In this document: piece after piece, positions 15,563-25,280 of the stretch | Layout of the letters: each line of letters starts with the position of its first letter | How positions within the stretch are numbered: the first letter of the stretch is position 1 | From: Acidobacteriota bacterium | GTDB taxonomy: Bacteria > Acidobacteriota > Vicinamibacteria > Vicinamibacterales > UBA823 | Assembly (NCBI GenBank): GCA_002730735.1 | Contig: PCAU01000003.1 | Span: 13,728 to 77,727, forward strand | DNA: 64,000 bases | Direction of reading: 5' to 3' | Translations under genes and position numbers: made by a program | The notes under the pieces: model-generated | Databases searched by the model: none | Seen by the model: only the letters and a program-made list of their open reading frames with translations | What the model was told of the DNA's origin: nothing

Positions 15563-18478
15563 TTAGTACGCGTAGCGTAGGCCGATTTGGAGCTGCCGTG
15601 GCAGTCCATTATTCACGAGCGTCCGGAGAATCAGATAGGTGCTGCTTCTCCGTTTGTCACCAGACGGTGCATTGAAGTTGGAATTGTTGGTCAGGTTGAT
15701 GAAGTCAACATAAGCCTCCAACGTATCCGCATTCGGCATCTCCAGCGTATAGCCAGCACGCCCGTCGAGCTGGAAGTACCGCGGCCCAACGCCACCGTTA
15801 CGGCCACCATCATAGTTAACCGTGTAGGAATCCGTTCCCGAGCCCGAATAGGTCCCGGCCGCCAACCACTCGTCGTTCGCGGTGCCGTTCTGGTTCGTAT
15901 CCAAGGTGCTGTCGAGCAGCGAGAAGCGTGCTCCACTCCGGACCCGCACGATGCCGCTCACCCGCAGACCACCGGTGCCAGGCACAGCAACGGTTGTGTT
16001 GGCCACGAGGTTATGCCGGCGGTCGAAGTCCGTCGGTCCCCAGTTCGAACCCAGATTCAGGTCTCCGCCAACCTGGGTATACACGGACTGGGCGTCACCT
16101 TGGCGAGTGTTGCCTCGGGTATTCCCTAGGGTGTAGGAGATGCGGAAGCGGTAGTTGTTGCTGAACCGCTTGTCTAACGACACCTGCAATGCATCGTGGT
16201 TGATTGATCCACCATTGAGGAGTTGATAGACGTCATCGACGTATGTCGAGTTAGGCCGCTCAATCTTCGCCGTCCGCGCCGTGCTGACGCGGCTGGGCTG
16301 GTTGTGATTGTGCAGAATCAGCTGAGCGCGTTGCATGACACGGATGTAGTCCATGCTCAACGCCATATTGTTAGCTATCTGACGCTCAAACCCGAATGAC
16401 AGTTGGTCGGCGTAAGGGTTCTCCCGGGCCGCATTGTCAAATCGGATATTACCAGCGTTCAGCACCTTCGACCCTGGTGGGTAGAGCGCATCAATAACCG
16501 CCCAATTGACCGTTGGCCCGTCTTTCAGATAGGCAGCGGTTGGCCGCAGACCACTCGACGGCCCTGGGTCGACGCCGTCCAGTGGCAGATTCACGTTGAA
16601 CGAATCGTCGTACATCTGCTCACCGAAGACGTTATCGATGTGGGTGACGCGGAACTTCTGGTAGAAACGACCCAATCCACCCCGTAGCACGGTCCGTCCG
16701 TCCTCATCAAGGACATGCGAAAAACCGAGACGTGGCGCGAGGTTGTTCTTGTCAATCGGATAAATCGTGGAGCTCACCGCCGCACCGTAGAACTCGTTGT
16801 CCTCGTTCGGCGTTGGAATGATCTCCACGTCATACCGCACGCCGATACTCAACGTCGTCCGGTCGTTCAGCTGCCACTTATCCTGCGCGAAGCCACTGAG
16901 AACGGTTCCCGTCATGACGTAGTGCTGGTTGTTCGGCACCTGAATCGACAAACGCTCGGGGTAGGTGGAGTAGTCCGACGCATTGAAGTCCTTGTTCGTG
17001 TCGAAGATAAACCGCCCGTTCCGACGTCCGTTGGAGTTGTAGTTCAGGTTCATGTAGCGCCACATAACACCGAATTTAAGGTCGTGGTCACCATTCTTGT
17101 CCGGGATAAACACCGAGAACTGGTTTTCTGCGTTAAGTGTCCAGTTGATCCGACGGAACGCCGTGTTGAGGGTGCCACCAGTCCAGTCCAGGAAATTAAG
17201 TTGTGGCGCCTCGGTTTTCTGCGCCTTTGGTGGCGAACCAAAAGACTCCTCAGTCGAGCCCCAGTGCAGGTCTTCGTAAACTTCACCAAACCTCAGCACG
17301 TTGACTTTGTTGTTCCCGATGACTGAGTTGATTGACCCACCGGCTGCCCAGTCGTGGTCGTGCTCATGCTCCGCGCTGCCGATGCCCCAACTCGTGGCTG
17401 CGTGAGTCGATGGGGACGTTTCATACAGCCAACGGCCTCCCCACGTATTGTTCGCATTGATCTGATGGTCGCCGCGGGCAAAGAAGTTCCACGGTCGCAC
17501 TGCTTCGATCTCAGCGCGGTTCTGGTCCGGCCGGGACGGGATGTTCACCGTCACACCCGTATCGAGAATCGGCCGCTCGAGGCTCCAGAAGAAATGCAGC
17601 TTGTCTCTGAGAATCGGGCCACCAACGGTGAATCCCAACTGCTTCTCCTGCGTGTCCGGCTTCACCAGATCCTGCGAGGCAACGAAGTAGTCCTTCGCCG
17701 TCATCTGATGCCCCTTCACGAAGGCAAACAGGGCTCCATGAAACTCATTCGTTCCCGACTTCGAAACAGCGTTGAGCACGCCACCCGAAGCGAGTCCGAA
17801 CTCGGCGTCAAACTGTCCGGTGAGAAGCTGGAACTCCTGCACCGCTTCGATCGGAATCCGTGCCTGCGCGCCGGCGGAGCCACCCAAGTGGTCATCGTCG
17901 TTGCTGGCACCATCAAAGTTGTAGGCCACATTCGAGGAGTCCTGGCCGTTAACCATGATGGAGTCCGCTGCGAAGGAGGAAGTGGACCCGGTCGCGACCA
18001 CTCCAGGGACCAAGTCGAGATATCCGGTGAAGTTCCGGTTGAACGATGGCGTATCCAGCAACTCTTGCTGCTGAACGTAGCCGCCGACTTCCTTCGAAGT
18101 CGTGTCAACCAGTGGAGCCTCAGCGGTAACGGTAATCTCTTCCTCGATACCGCCCACCGTCAACTCAACGGTGAGGTTGAATGAAGACCCGACCGTCAAT
18201 GGAATATCCGGTCGGATGTAGCGCCGGAACCCCGGCAACTCTGCCGTTATTTCGTAGGTGCCAGGAGCCATAACCGGGAAGAAGAAAGAGCCGTCAACGT
18301 TCGCCACGGTCTCTCGAAACTGCCCGTTATCCTGATTGGTCGCCACAACGGTCACACCCGGAAGGGCGAGACCTTGGTCATCAACAACCTCCCCGCGTAA
18401 CTCCGAACTAGCATTCTGAGCGGTAGCCGTTCCGGCCACGAGCGAAATCGCAACAACGAGAATTAATAGCCGACGCAT
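15563..18478 (-). CDS. Oar-like TonB-dependent outer-membrane receptor
   Basis: 971 residues. Signal peptide 1-20 (ending ATAQ); residues about 25-110 form a carboxypeptidase-regulatory-like domain (GEVVDDQGLALPGVTVVATNQ); then EEITVTAEAPLVDTTS leads into the plug (QQQELLDTPSFNRNFTGYLDLVPGV, AVQEFQLLTGQFDAEFG) and a long beta-barrel ending in an aromatic residue (IGLRYAY), as outer-membrane proteins do. GGAGG stands 7 nt before the ATG. Acidobacteriota and Bacteroidota encode many such Oar/SusC-like receptors for peptides, glycans or chelates; the substrate is not readable. The flanking gamma-glutamyltransferases and TPR proteins suggest peptide-like ligands. A promoter is seen at 18736-18765 and a terminator at 15501-15541, so it is probably monocistronic. 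Confidence 0.92.
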   Translation of the reverse strand: MRRLLILVVAISLVAGTATAQNASSELRGEVVDDQGLALPGVTVVATNQDNGQFRETVANVDGSFFFPVMAPGTYEITAELPGFRRYIRPDIPLTVGSSFNLTVELTVGGIEEEITVTAEAPLVDTTSKEVGGYVQQQELLDTPSFNRNFTGYLDLVPGVVATGSTSSFAADSIMVNGQDSSNVAYNFDGASNDDDHLGGSAGAQARIPIEAVQEFQLLTGQFDAEFGLASGGVLNAVSKSGTNEFHGALFAFVKGHQMTAKDYFVASQDLVKPDTQEKQLGFTVGGPILRDKLHFFWSLERPILDTGVTVNIPSRPDQNRAEIEAVRPWNFFARGDHQINANNTWGGRWLYETSPSTHAATSWGIGSAEHEHDHDWAAGGSINSVIGNNKVNVLRFGEVYEDLHWGSTEESFGSPPKAQKTEAPQLNFLDWTGGTLNTAFRRINWTLNAENQFSVFIPDKNGDHDLKFGVMWRYMNLNYNSNGRRNGRFIFDTNKDFNASDYSTYPERLSIQVPNNQHYVMTGTVLSGFAQDKWQLNDRTTLSIGVRYDVEIIPTPNEDNEFYGAAVSSTIYPIDKNNLAPRLGFSHVLDEDGRTVLRGGLGRFYQKFRVTHIDNVFGEQMYDDSFNVNLPLDGVDPGPSSGLRPTAAYLKDGPTVNWAVIDALYPPGSKVLNAGNIRFDNAARENPYADQLSFGFERQIANNMALSMDYIRVMQRAQLILHNHNQPSRVSTARTAKIERPNSTYVDDVYQLLNGGSINHDALQVSLDKRFSNNYRFRISYTLGNTRGNTRQGDAQSVYTQVGGDLNLGSNWGPTDFDRRHNLVANTTVAVPGTGGLRVSGIVRVRSGARFSLLDSTLDTNQNGTANDEWLAAGTYSGSGTDSYTVNYDGGRNGGVGPRYFQLDGRAGYTLEMPNADTLEAYVDFINLTNNSNFNAPSGDKRRSSTYLILRTLVNNGLPRQLQIGLRYAY

Positions 18479-18984
18479 CAGTAACCTCCTAATAACGAAA
18501 GACCTTCCGACAAAGAAACCTCACACAAGAACTAATGACCTACCAATAACAACTCAACAACCCGGTCATGGGAAAGGCAACTCCCATACAACGAAACTAT
18601 ACGAGCCAAAATCGACGCGAACCCTTAGGACACCGCTAACAACGATGCCCTAACGACACACCCAGTTAGAATAGGCCGCCCGGCAAGTCGAAAAAATGAG
18701 ACAACACAACGCATACTCGAATAAACCGTTATGTCTTTATAGGGTCATCGTGAGCGGCCTGTCAAACACTTATTTCCGTGTTGCCGCCCCCGTAACCGAC
18801 CAATAACTCTCGCCTCACCGTTAACTGACAGAGAAAAAGAGACTTCATCTATCGTGGCACTCGGAAACACTTGTGAAATCAGATACACGCTACGGTAATT
18901 ATCCACATGTAGACTGATCGCGTTCCCTTTGTGAAACGTTGTGCAGCAACCCACTCCTGCACAATCCACTACACCCTTTCACAG
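18479..18984 (-). other. Upstream region and long 5' leader of the TonB receptor gene
   Basis: 506 bp without a convincing gene. The promoter at 18736-18765 would give a leader of about 250 nt before the ATG at 18478. The leader is G/T-rich on the transcribed strand and contains a small hairpin (ATGGGA at 18568-18573 with TCCCAT at 18582-18587). I do not recognise a known riboswitch, including the cobalamin type. A second -10-like TATAGT lies at 18596-18601 without a -35. Confidence 0.45.
18736..18765 (-). promoter_or_regulatory. Sigma-70 promoter of the TonB receptor gene
   Basis: On the minus strand a perfect TTGACA (18760-18765) and TATAAA (18736-18741) are separated by 18 bp. This is one of the two best consensus promoters in the window. 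Confidence 0.7.
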
Positions 18985-20793
18985 TCAGCGAGCCAGCGCG
19001 TAACCCTCCGTTCGGGGATCAACACCCGCATCGAGTACTCCGGTTGCACCGTTCACCAGAATCGCACCGATCGCCCCAAGGCTCCAGGCCGCCCTGACTG
19101 TGAGGTCATGCCCCTTAGCCACGAGACCGTTCTGGACATCCTCCGGAACAGTTGCCTCAACCGAAAGGTCGCCCGGATACATCGTGTGAGGGAACGGCGA
19201 AGCTGGAAAGCTTCGAGTCGACCACCGCGGCGCTTCGATCGCCTGCTGGACATTCATGTCGAACTCGACCATGTTCAGTAGTGTCTGAATAGTCCGCTGG
19301 ATTTGATCATCACCACCCGGACTCCCCAGCACCATGTGTGGTTCGCCATCCTTCATCACGAGCGTACTCTGCAGCGTGCTGCGGGGTCGCTTGCCGGGCT
19401 CGAGCGCATTCGCCTCTCCAGGCACCAGCGAGTAATAATCCCCACGACAGTTAAAAATAAACCCGAGGTCGCCGACAACCACACCGGTACCAAACCCGCT
19501 GTGCAAACTCGGCTCAAAGCTCACCATGTTGCGGTCCTTGTCCACCACGGCGATGTAGCTGGTATCGCCCTCGTGGTCAGACTCACCCTCCAAGTTCACG
19601 TGAACGGGCCGGTCTAGGAGTCCGGAACTCCCCATGAACCGTTCCGGTGTTCCTGGCCGCAACTCGAACGACGCTCGGTCCGGATCAATGAGAGCTCGCC
19701 GCTCGCGTGCGTACTCCTCAGACAAGAGGCCTTCGTAAGGAATAGTGATGAAGTCCATATCACCAAGGTATTTCTCCCGGTCGGCCATGGCGAGTTTGAG
19801 CGCCTCAGCACTCGTGTGTATGTACTCAACGCTGTTATGGCCAAGCGCTTGTAGGTCATAACCCTCAAGTAGCTTGAGCGTGAATAGTTCCGTGGGACCC
19901 TGGGTCGCTGAAGGATTTTTGTAAACCGTGTACCCGCGGTAATCAATTGACACGGGTGTTTCAACCTTAACGGAGTAGTTGGCGAAGTCTTCATAGCGAT
20001 AGAGTCCACCGTGCTCCTCGAAGAAGGCTGCCATCGTTCGTGCGATGTCACCCTTGTAAAATCGATCGCGTGCAGCTTTCAGTGCAGCATGGCGACCCGC
20101 ACCAGTATTCTGTGCCTCAGTTTCCACAAGTTTTTTCAGAAGGTTCGCGGCATCGAGATTCTTGAAGATCTCTCCAGCTTCGGGTGCCCGACCATCCGGC
20201 CAGTAGACGTTCATGGTCGTCGGATACTTCCGAATCTTTTCTGACCGCGCGATCGACCCTGCAAGACGTTCACTCAGTGGAAAGCCTTCTTCCGCAACTT
20301 CGATGGCCGGTTGGAGCACCTCCGCGAACGTCATGGTGCCCCAGCGGTCGAGCAAGACATACCAAGCATCAATCACCGCTGGGATTGATGCTGACAACAG
20401 CCCGTCACTCACCGGAATCTCGCCATGATTGTGTTCTTCATACCACTCGATCGTTGCCAGTTGCGGGGCTGTCCCCTCGGCGTTAATCGAAAGTACATCC
20501 CCGGACTTCGCGTCATAAATCAGGATCACAGCGTCTGACCCGAGACCATTGCTGCCCGGGTCGACTAATGCCAGCACCGCCTGGCCTGCCACCACCGCAT
20601 CGAAGGCATTGCCACCGGCGTCGAGAATACGCATCGCCGCCGCTGTGGCAGGGGCCTTCATCGACGTTGCTGCATATTCTGTGCCTCGAATCACGGGTCG
20701 CATGGTCCGTTGACTCTGAGCCAAGGCACTTCCTGCTCCGACTAGCACCACGCAACACAGAACTCCCGTCACGACCGAATGTTTGGTTCGCAT
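18985..20793 (-). CDS. Gamma-glutamyltransferase, periplasmic (copy 1)
   Basis: 602 residues from the ATG at 20793, which follows GAGGAGGATTCAC; the frame is open for 15 more codons upstream. Signal peptide 1-25 (ending SALAQ). The Ntn-hydrolase layout is complete: large subunit starting RGTEYAATSMKAPATAAAMRILDAGGNAFDAVVAG, then the autocleavage site DTSYIAVVDKDRNMVS with catalytic Thr at about 411, then PGKRPRSTLQSTLV and GSPGGDDQIQRTIQTLLNMVEF in the small subunit. It should hydrolyse or transfer gamma-glutamyl groups from glutathione and related peptides in the periplasm. The canonical TTH at the cleavage site is TSY here. A paralogue lies at 23562 on the same strand and another at 25583. 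Confidence 0.9.
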   Translation of the reverse strand: MRTKHSVVTGVLCCVVLVGAGSALAQSQRTMRPVIRGTEYAATSMKAPATAAAMRILDAGGNAFDAVVAGQAVLALVDPGSNGLGSDAVILIYDAKSGDVLSINAEGTAPQLATIEWYEEHNHGEIPVSDGLLSASIPAVIDAWYVLLDRWGTMTFAEVLQPAIEVAEEGFPLSERLAGSIARSEKIRKYPTTMNVYWPDGRAPEAGEIFKNLDAANLLKKLVETEAQNTGAGRHAALKAARDRFYKGDIARTMAAFFEEHGGLYRYEDFANYSVKVETPVSIDYRGYTVYKNPSATQGPTELFTLKLLEGYDLQALGHNSVEYIHTSAEALKLAMADREKYLGDMDFITIPYEGLLSEEYARERRALIDPDRASFELRPGTPERFMGSSGLLDRPVHVNLEGESDHEGDTSYIAVVDKDRNMVSFEPSLHSGFGTGVVVGDLGFIFNCRGDYYSLVPGEANALEPGKRPRSTLQSTLVMKDGEPHMVLGSPGGDDQIQRTIQTLLNMVEFDMNVQQAIEAPRWSTRSFPASPFPHTMYPGDLSVEATVPEDVQNGLVAKGHDLTVRAAWSLGAIGAILVNGATGVLDAGVDPRTEGYALAR

Positions 20794-20887
20794 GTGAATC
20801 CTCCTCGATGACACGACTCCCCTAAACCAATCCATCAACCACCAAATTTAACAAGACGTCACAAAGTCACCGGCGCGAGCGCCTCGG

Positions 20888-21874
20888 TCATGGCAGCTGC
20901 GTAACCATGCCCCTGGCCTGGTCCGCAAACCGCCCGTCCGGCTCAAGCTCGACGTAGCGTTCAAAGGCTACCTTGGCCCCGGCGAGGTCCCCTTCGTTCA
21001 AATTTGCCATGCCGACCCAGTAATGGGCTTCACCATGGTTCGGGTCAAGCTCGAGCGTCTCGGCAAACTGCGCTTTGGCCTCCTCGATGTTGCCAGCATT
21101 CCAGTTGATGAGCCCCTGGTTAAAGACGGTGTCCGGGTCTGCGAGGCCGCCGACTCCACCACCACCCGACAGCTCAGCTGCCCTTTCACTGGCCGCCACC
21201 GCCTCATCAAACCGCCGCTGACTGTTGTAGATCGTGGCAAGACCCTCATAGGCTTCAGCGTAGTCTGGATTGACCTCAAGCGAACTGTTAAAGGCCGCCT
21301 CGGCATCGCCGTACTCCTCTTGCGCGAGATAGGCCATGCCGATCCCGTGGTAGCACTGGAAACAGTCCGGATTTGCCGAAAGGCCTTCCTCAAAATTGGC
21401 GATTGCCACATCATAATTACCGGCCGCGGCTGCATCCACGGCCGCTTCTAACGTCACCAAGAGCGCCTCCGCCCGTTCATACTCGGCTCGTTCCTCGTCG
21501 GTAAGGTCAGAAATAGCCCGCATGCCGACCGGCACAAGCTGAAAGTCGAGCTCCTCCTGCTGACCAACACGCAAGGTGATCTCCTCGGTACGCTCGCCGA
21601 CACCGTCCTTCGCGGCAACGATACGGTAGGGGCCACTTTGAAGCCCCATCTGCATATACTCACCTTCGGCGTTGGTTGTCGCCGCTTGCTCTCGGTTTAC
21701 ACCACCCTGGAAAGTAAACGTGACGGTGGCACCCTCGACCGGCTCACCATCAACGTTCATGATGACGCCACGCACTCGGGCAGACATTTGGGCCGCGGCA
21801 ACACTCGGCCAAGCAAGCACCGCAAGCACCACTAGCAGCACAAGGCCCCGACCGGACCTCTGCACGCAGAACAT
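20888..21874 (-). CDS. Secreted carboxypeptidase-regulatory/TPR protein (paralogue 2)
   Basis: 328 residues from the ATG at 21874, preceded by GAGGAGGTTACCT; the longer open frame to 22006 lacks a signal at its start. Signal peptide about 1-29 ends VAAAQ. Residues 30-120 are a carboxypeptidase-regulatory-like domain (ARVRGVIMNVDGEPVEGATVTFTF), followed by at least four TPR units (AIANFEEGLSANPDCFQC, GDAEAAFNSSLEVNPDYAEAYEGLA, NIEEAKAQFAETLELDPNHGEAHYWVG). It shares order and motifs with the gene at 22042. It probably serves as a periplasmic protein-binding scaffold. The gamma-glutamyltransferase gene follows 94 bp downstream in the same direction. Confidence 0.8.
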   Translation of the reverse strand: MFCVQRSGRGLVLLVVLAVLAWPSVAAAQMSARVRGVIMNVDGEPVEGATVTFTFQGGVNREQAATTNAEGEYMQMGLQSGPYRIVAAKDGVGERTEEITLRVGQQEELDFQLVPVGMRAISDLTDEERAEYERAEALLVTLEAAVDAAAAGNYDVAIANFEEGLSANPDCFQCYHGIGMAYLAQEEYGDAEAAFNSSLEVNPDYAEAYEGLATIYNSQRRFDEAVAASERAAELSGGGGVGGLADPDTVFNQGLINWNAGNIEEAKAQFAETLELDPNHGEAHYWVGMANLNEGDLAGAKVAFERYVELEPDGRFADQARGMVTQLP

Positions 21875-22041
21875 AGGTAACCTCCTCACGCCTGTAAAGA
21901 CACCCGCTCGTTCGGACCCCAAGTTTACAACCACCCGGGGAACCTGACCACCTTGCAAGTGTCCGACCTCAATCCCGCCCCCACCACGTCGGCCCGCCCT
22001 AGACAAGCCCGGCTAGCCACATAAATCATCCACTCGCCGAC

Positions 22042-22761
22042 CTAAGATGCCGAGGTGAGCTCAGCCGCTCGAGCCCTTACCGCGGCCGCCTCATCAAACC
22101 GTTGCTGTGCACTGTAAACCACGGCTAGCGTCCGGTAAGCTGGCGCATACTCGGGGTCGATCTCAAGCACTCGTTCAAGCGCAACCTCCGCATTCGTATA
22201 GTCCTCAAGCTGAGCATAGGTTCGACCAAGCCGATAATGACACTCGTGGCACTCTGGAAGTGTCTGGACCGCCAACTTGAACAAAGTGATGGCCTCTTGA
22301 TGGTCCCCGGCCAGGCTAGCAGCGGCACCAGCTTGGAGAGCCGCCCTTACGGCCGATTCTCGTGGGTCTTCGACCTCCTCTGATCGGGCCAGTTCGGCCA
22401 TGCGCCGCGCACCTTCCGGCAGCAGGGTCAGGGTCAGTAGCGCACGTCGCCCAACATTCAGAGAGAAACTCATCGTCTCGACGTCGAAACCATCCTTTTG
22501 CGCCGTGACTTCATACGACCCCTGTTGTAGACCCAGCCTGGAAAACTTCCCAGCGTCATCAGTCGACACCTCGATCTCACGAGTCACATTTCCTTGATAC
22601 AGCAGCTTGAGCGTCACACCCGACAGCGGGTTCCCCTGCACGTCGACCACAGAGCCCAGCAGGCTTGCGGACATCTGTGCGTTACTCAAGTTCGAGAAGA
22701 CGAGGAGGGTGACAAGAACGAGAAAGAGAGAACACCGAGTGCCCGGCACTACAGTACGCAT
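22042..22761 (-). CDS. Secreted carboxypeptidase-regulatory/TPR protein (paralogue 3)
   Basis: 239 residues with signal peptide 1-28 (ending SNAQ), then a carboxypeptidase-regulatory-like domain (ASLLGSVVDVQGNPLSGVTLKLLYQG) and two to three TPR units (AITLFKLAVQTLPECHECHYRLG, NAEVALERVLEIDPEYAPAYRTLA). AGGACTTCC precedes the ATG. It is a shorter paralogue of the gene at 20888: both begin QMSA after cleavage and both have a C-x2-C pair at the same TPR position, which here reads CHECH. The BON-domain gene lies 40 bp upstream in the same direction. Confidence 0.8.
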   Translation of the reverse strand: MRTVVPGTRCSLFLVLVTLLVFSNLSNAQMSASLLGSVVDVQGNPLSGVTLKLLYQGNVTREIEVSTDDAGKFSRLGLQQGSYEVTAQKDGFDVETMSFSLNVGRRALLTLTLLPEGARRMAELARSEEVEDPRESAVRAALQAGAAASLAGDHQEAITLFKLAVQTLPECHECHYRLGRTYAQLEDYTNAEVALERVLEIDPEYAPAYRTLAVVYSAQQRFDEAAAVRARAAELTSAS

Positions 22762-22801
22762 GGAAGTCCTAACTGAAGCACTACTACATAGCCATCGAAG
22801 C

Positions 22802-23554
22802 TTACCGCTCCGACTCTACTTTTAATTCATTGCGAAACGACCTGACGCCAAAGACTTGGCGCGCGATTGTACCTGCAAATGCACGCTCGACCGGGGAAAG
22901 CACAACGCCCGTGAGCCTCACCCGGCCTCGCTTCACGACGATATGAATCGGAGGGCGGTTCCCCTCCTGATATTTAGAAAAGAGCGGGTCGTTATAAATG
23001 CGCAGGGCAATGTCTTCCCGAATACGGTCGTCAGTGCCCGACACCGGCAGCACTTCAATCCGATTTTCAACCAGTCGAACACCACCAACATAGGACACGG
23101 CTTTCTCGATGCCCTCTTTCTTGAAGGGTTCGGTAACTTCCCCACTCACAACAACCACTCCATTTTCGACGTTGATATTTATATTGTCGAACACGGAATG
23201 GTATTCATACCGCCTAATGAACGCTGCGATTTGCTCGCCGAGCTTCGCATCGCTCTCGGCTTCAAAAATTTCGATGTTGCTAAGAATCGAACCCACCCCG
23301 TCGACCTCCAAAACGGTCGCGATCAGGTCCTCCTTAACACCGATACTTCCCACGATCCCATTCAGGGTTGCCACATCCCCATCCACAACAACCGTGACGG
23401 CCCGGAATGCCCGTTCCGTCACGAGCTCCGTTCTAACCCTGGCCTCAAGTCCCTCGGCCTGGGTTTGATCCAACCGCTCAGCCAGCACGTAGGGTGCTGT
23501 CGCGACGACCAAAGCCGCCACGAACAGCACCCGCGTGATTTGATGAGGAATCAT
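22802..23554 (-). CDS. Periplasmic BON-domain protein with three BON repeats
   Basis: 250 residues from the ATG at 23554, preceded by GTAGGGCACAG; this start clears the upstream stop codon at 23562 by 7 nt, whereas the longer frame would overlap it. Signal peptide 1-25 (ending YVLAE). Three BON repeats can be seen, each with a VxVxxGxVxLxGxV pattern: VTVVVDGDVATLNGIVG, ININVENGVVVVSGEVTEP and IHIVVKRGRVRLTGVVLSP. BON domains bind membranes or phospholipids and occur in OsmY-like stress proteins. It is almost certainly in one transcript with the gamma-glutamyltransferase upstream. Confidence 0.85.
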   Translation of the reverse strand: MIPHQITRVLFVAALVVATAPYVLAERLDQTQAEGLEARVRTELVTERAFRAVTVVVDGDVATLNGIVGSIGVKEDLIATVLEVDGVGSILSNIEIFEAESDAKLGEQIAAFIRRYEYHSVFDNININVENGVVVVSGEVTEPFKKEGIEKAVSYVGGVRLVENRIEVLPVSGTDDRIREDIALRIYNDPLFSKYQEGNRPPIHIVVKRGRVRLTGVVLSPVERAFAGTIARQVFGVRSFRNELKVESER

Positions 23555-23561
23555 CTGTGCC

Positions 23562-25280
23562 CTACCGGTCAAATATCGAAGGCGCCTGCGGTACCGCAGC
23601 CCCATCATGCCTTGGCTCTGACGCCCCAAAGTGGATACCCGCCGGCGTACCCATCACGGCCTGACCATGACCGAATCCACCAGTCCTCGGCGGACGAACA
23701 TTGAGCTCATGCCCCAGCGCCGTCAGTTCGGTACGCACGCTGGATGGAATTAGCGACTCAATATTGACGTCACAGCCGGTGAAGCTGCCCTTGGTGAACC
23801 GGCCGGCCTCAAGCGCTTCCTGAATATTAAAACCGAAGTCGACGATGTTCGCGACAAACTGGGCATGTGCTTGAGCCTGGTTCCAACCGCCCATAATGCC
23901 AAACCCAATCTGCACGCCGTCCTTCTCCATAAACGCTGGAATGATCGTGTGGAGCGGCCGCTTACGTGGCTCGACGGTGTTGGCATGACCATCTTCCATA
24001 GTAAAGAGTGCACCGCGATTGTGTAGCATGAACCCAACACCAGGAGGGACGAGGCCAGAACCAAAACCGCTGTAATTGCTCTGGATCAACGACACGATGT
24101 TGCCATCCTTATCGATCACCGTCATATAGATCGTGTCATTGCCTTCCGCTGTCGTAATTCCAGGAAAGTAGGAAGGTGCGACTTCACAGGCCGCTTGTGT
24201 CGGGTCAATTAACTTTGCCCGCTCCGCAGCATGCGCTTTACTCAGCATCGGCTCAACAGGGATCTTGGAAAAATCGGGGTCACCAACATACCCAAGCATG
24301 TCAGCGTAAGCGAGCTTCTTGGCCTCAATCGCCACATGCAGTGCTTTGGCACTGTGAAAACCGTACTCTCCAATTGGGTACTGTTCCATGAGATTCAGCA
24401 TGATGAGAGCCGCAATTCCTTGCGTGTTTGGCGGAATCTCACTGACCTTCCAACCTCGATACATCGTGGAGATTGGCGTGACCCACTGCGGTCTAAACTC
24501 ACTGAGGTCGTCAGCCGTAAACGTCCCACCCATCTCCTCGGAAATCTTCAGGATCGCCTCGGCCGTCTGGCCTTTGTAGTATCCATCACGCCCATGTTCA
24601 GCAATCCGCCGCAACGACGCCCCAAGGTCGGGATTACGAAACATCTCCCCCATTTTCGGCGCCTGACCACCTGGAAGAAATGTGGCCTTCGAATTTGGAT
24701 GAGCTCCGAGCATTTCGCTGGAACGGCCCCACCCGTTAGCAATGACCGGTGAAACCGGAAAGCCATTTTCGGCATAGTAGATCGCTGGGGCCAACGACTC
24801 CGAGAACGGCAGGGAACCGAACCGTTCGCGCATCATGTCCCATCCGGCCACCACGCCTGGCACCGTGACCGAGTAGATACCGCGACCGGGAACCTCCTCG
24901 AAGCCCTTCGAGCGAAGGAACTCAACTGTGCGTCCAGATGGCGCCCAACCGCTAGCGTTCAGCCCATGAAGCTCGCCAGTCTCTGCCATGTAGATGAGCG
25001 CGAAGAGGTCGCCTCCGATTCCGTTTCCAGTCGGTTCCATCAAGCCAATCGTCGAATTGGCCGCAATGGCTGCATCGATTGCGTTTCCACCACGCTCAAG
25101 AACCTGCACGCCTGCTCGCGCCGCGAGCGGCTGACTAGCAGCTACGATACCGTGCCCGGTCACAACCATTGACCGTCCAACAACCGGACGCGGTGAATCC
25201 TGCGCCCCGGCCTGCACCACCGACACGACTGCGACTGAAATGACGACCGCCGAAACAACAAGCATGAGCCTACACTTCAT
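23562..25280 (-). CDS. Gamma-glutamyltransferase, periplasmic (copy 2)
   Basis: 572 residues from the ATG at 25280 (GAGGTGGATGCT upstream); the open frame extends 24 codons further without support. Signal peptide about 1-26 (ending AGAQ). Landmarks are GRSMVVTGHGIVAASQPLAARAG at the N-terminus, NDTIYMTVIDKDGNIVSLIQS with catalytic Thr at about 383, and PRKRPLHTIIPAFM, GIMGGWNQAQAHAQFVANIVDFG in the small subunit. This last set is closer to the YwrD-like branch than copy 1. It should cleave gamma-glutamyl bonds in the periplasm. First gene of a minus-strand run with the BON and TPR genes; divergent from copy 3, with an inverted repeat in the shared upstream region. Confidence 0.9.
   Translation of the reverse strand: MKCRLMLVVSAVVISVAVVSVVQAGAQDSPRPVVGRSMVVTGHGIVAASQPLAARAGVQVLERGGNAIDAAIAANSTIGLMEPTGNGIGGDLFALIYMAETGELHGLNASGWAPSGRTVEFLRSKGFEEVPGRGIYSVTVPGVVAGWDMMRERFGSLPFSESLAPAIYYAENGFPVSPVIANGWGRSSEMLGAHPNSKATFLPGGQAPKMGEMFRNPDLGASLRRIAEHGRDGYYKGQTAEAILKISEEMGGTFTADDLSEFRPQWVTPISTMYRGWKVSEIPPNTQGIAALIMLNLMEQYPIGEYGFHSAKALHVAIEAKKLAYADMLGYVGDPDFSKIPVEPMLSKAHAAERAKLIDPTQAACEVAPSYFPGITTAEGNDTIYMTVIDKDGNIVSLIQSNYSGFGSGLVPPGVGFMLHNRGALFTMEDGHANTVEPRKRPLHTIIPAFMEKDGVQIGFGIMGGWNQAQAHAQFVANIVDFGFNIQEALEAGRFTKGSFTGCDVNIESLIPSSVRTELTALGHELNVRPPRTGGFGHGQAVMGTPAGIHFGASEPRHDGAAVPQAPSIFDR

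Noticed and set aside
16715-17326. Long plus-strand frames across the TonB receptor gene
   Set aside because: They are shadows of the receptor, which has signal peptide, plug and barrel.
18745-18969. 74-residue open frame on the minus strand upstream of the TonB receptor
   Set aside because: It overlaps a consensus TTGACA/TATAAA promoter and shows no family or signal; probably chance.
22042-22761. CHECH as a c-type heme site
   Set aside because: It lies inside a TPR helix, and the paralogue has CFQCY at the same place, so heme attachment is unlikely.
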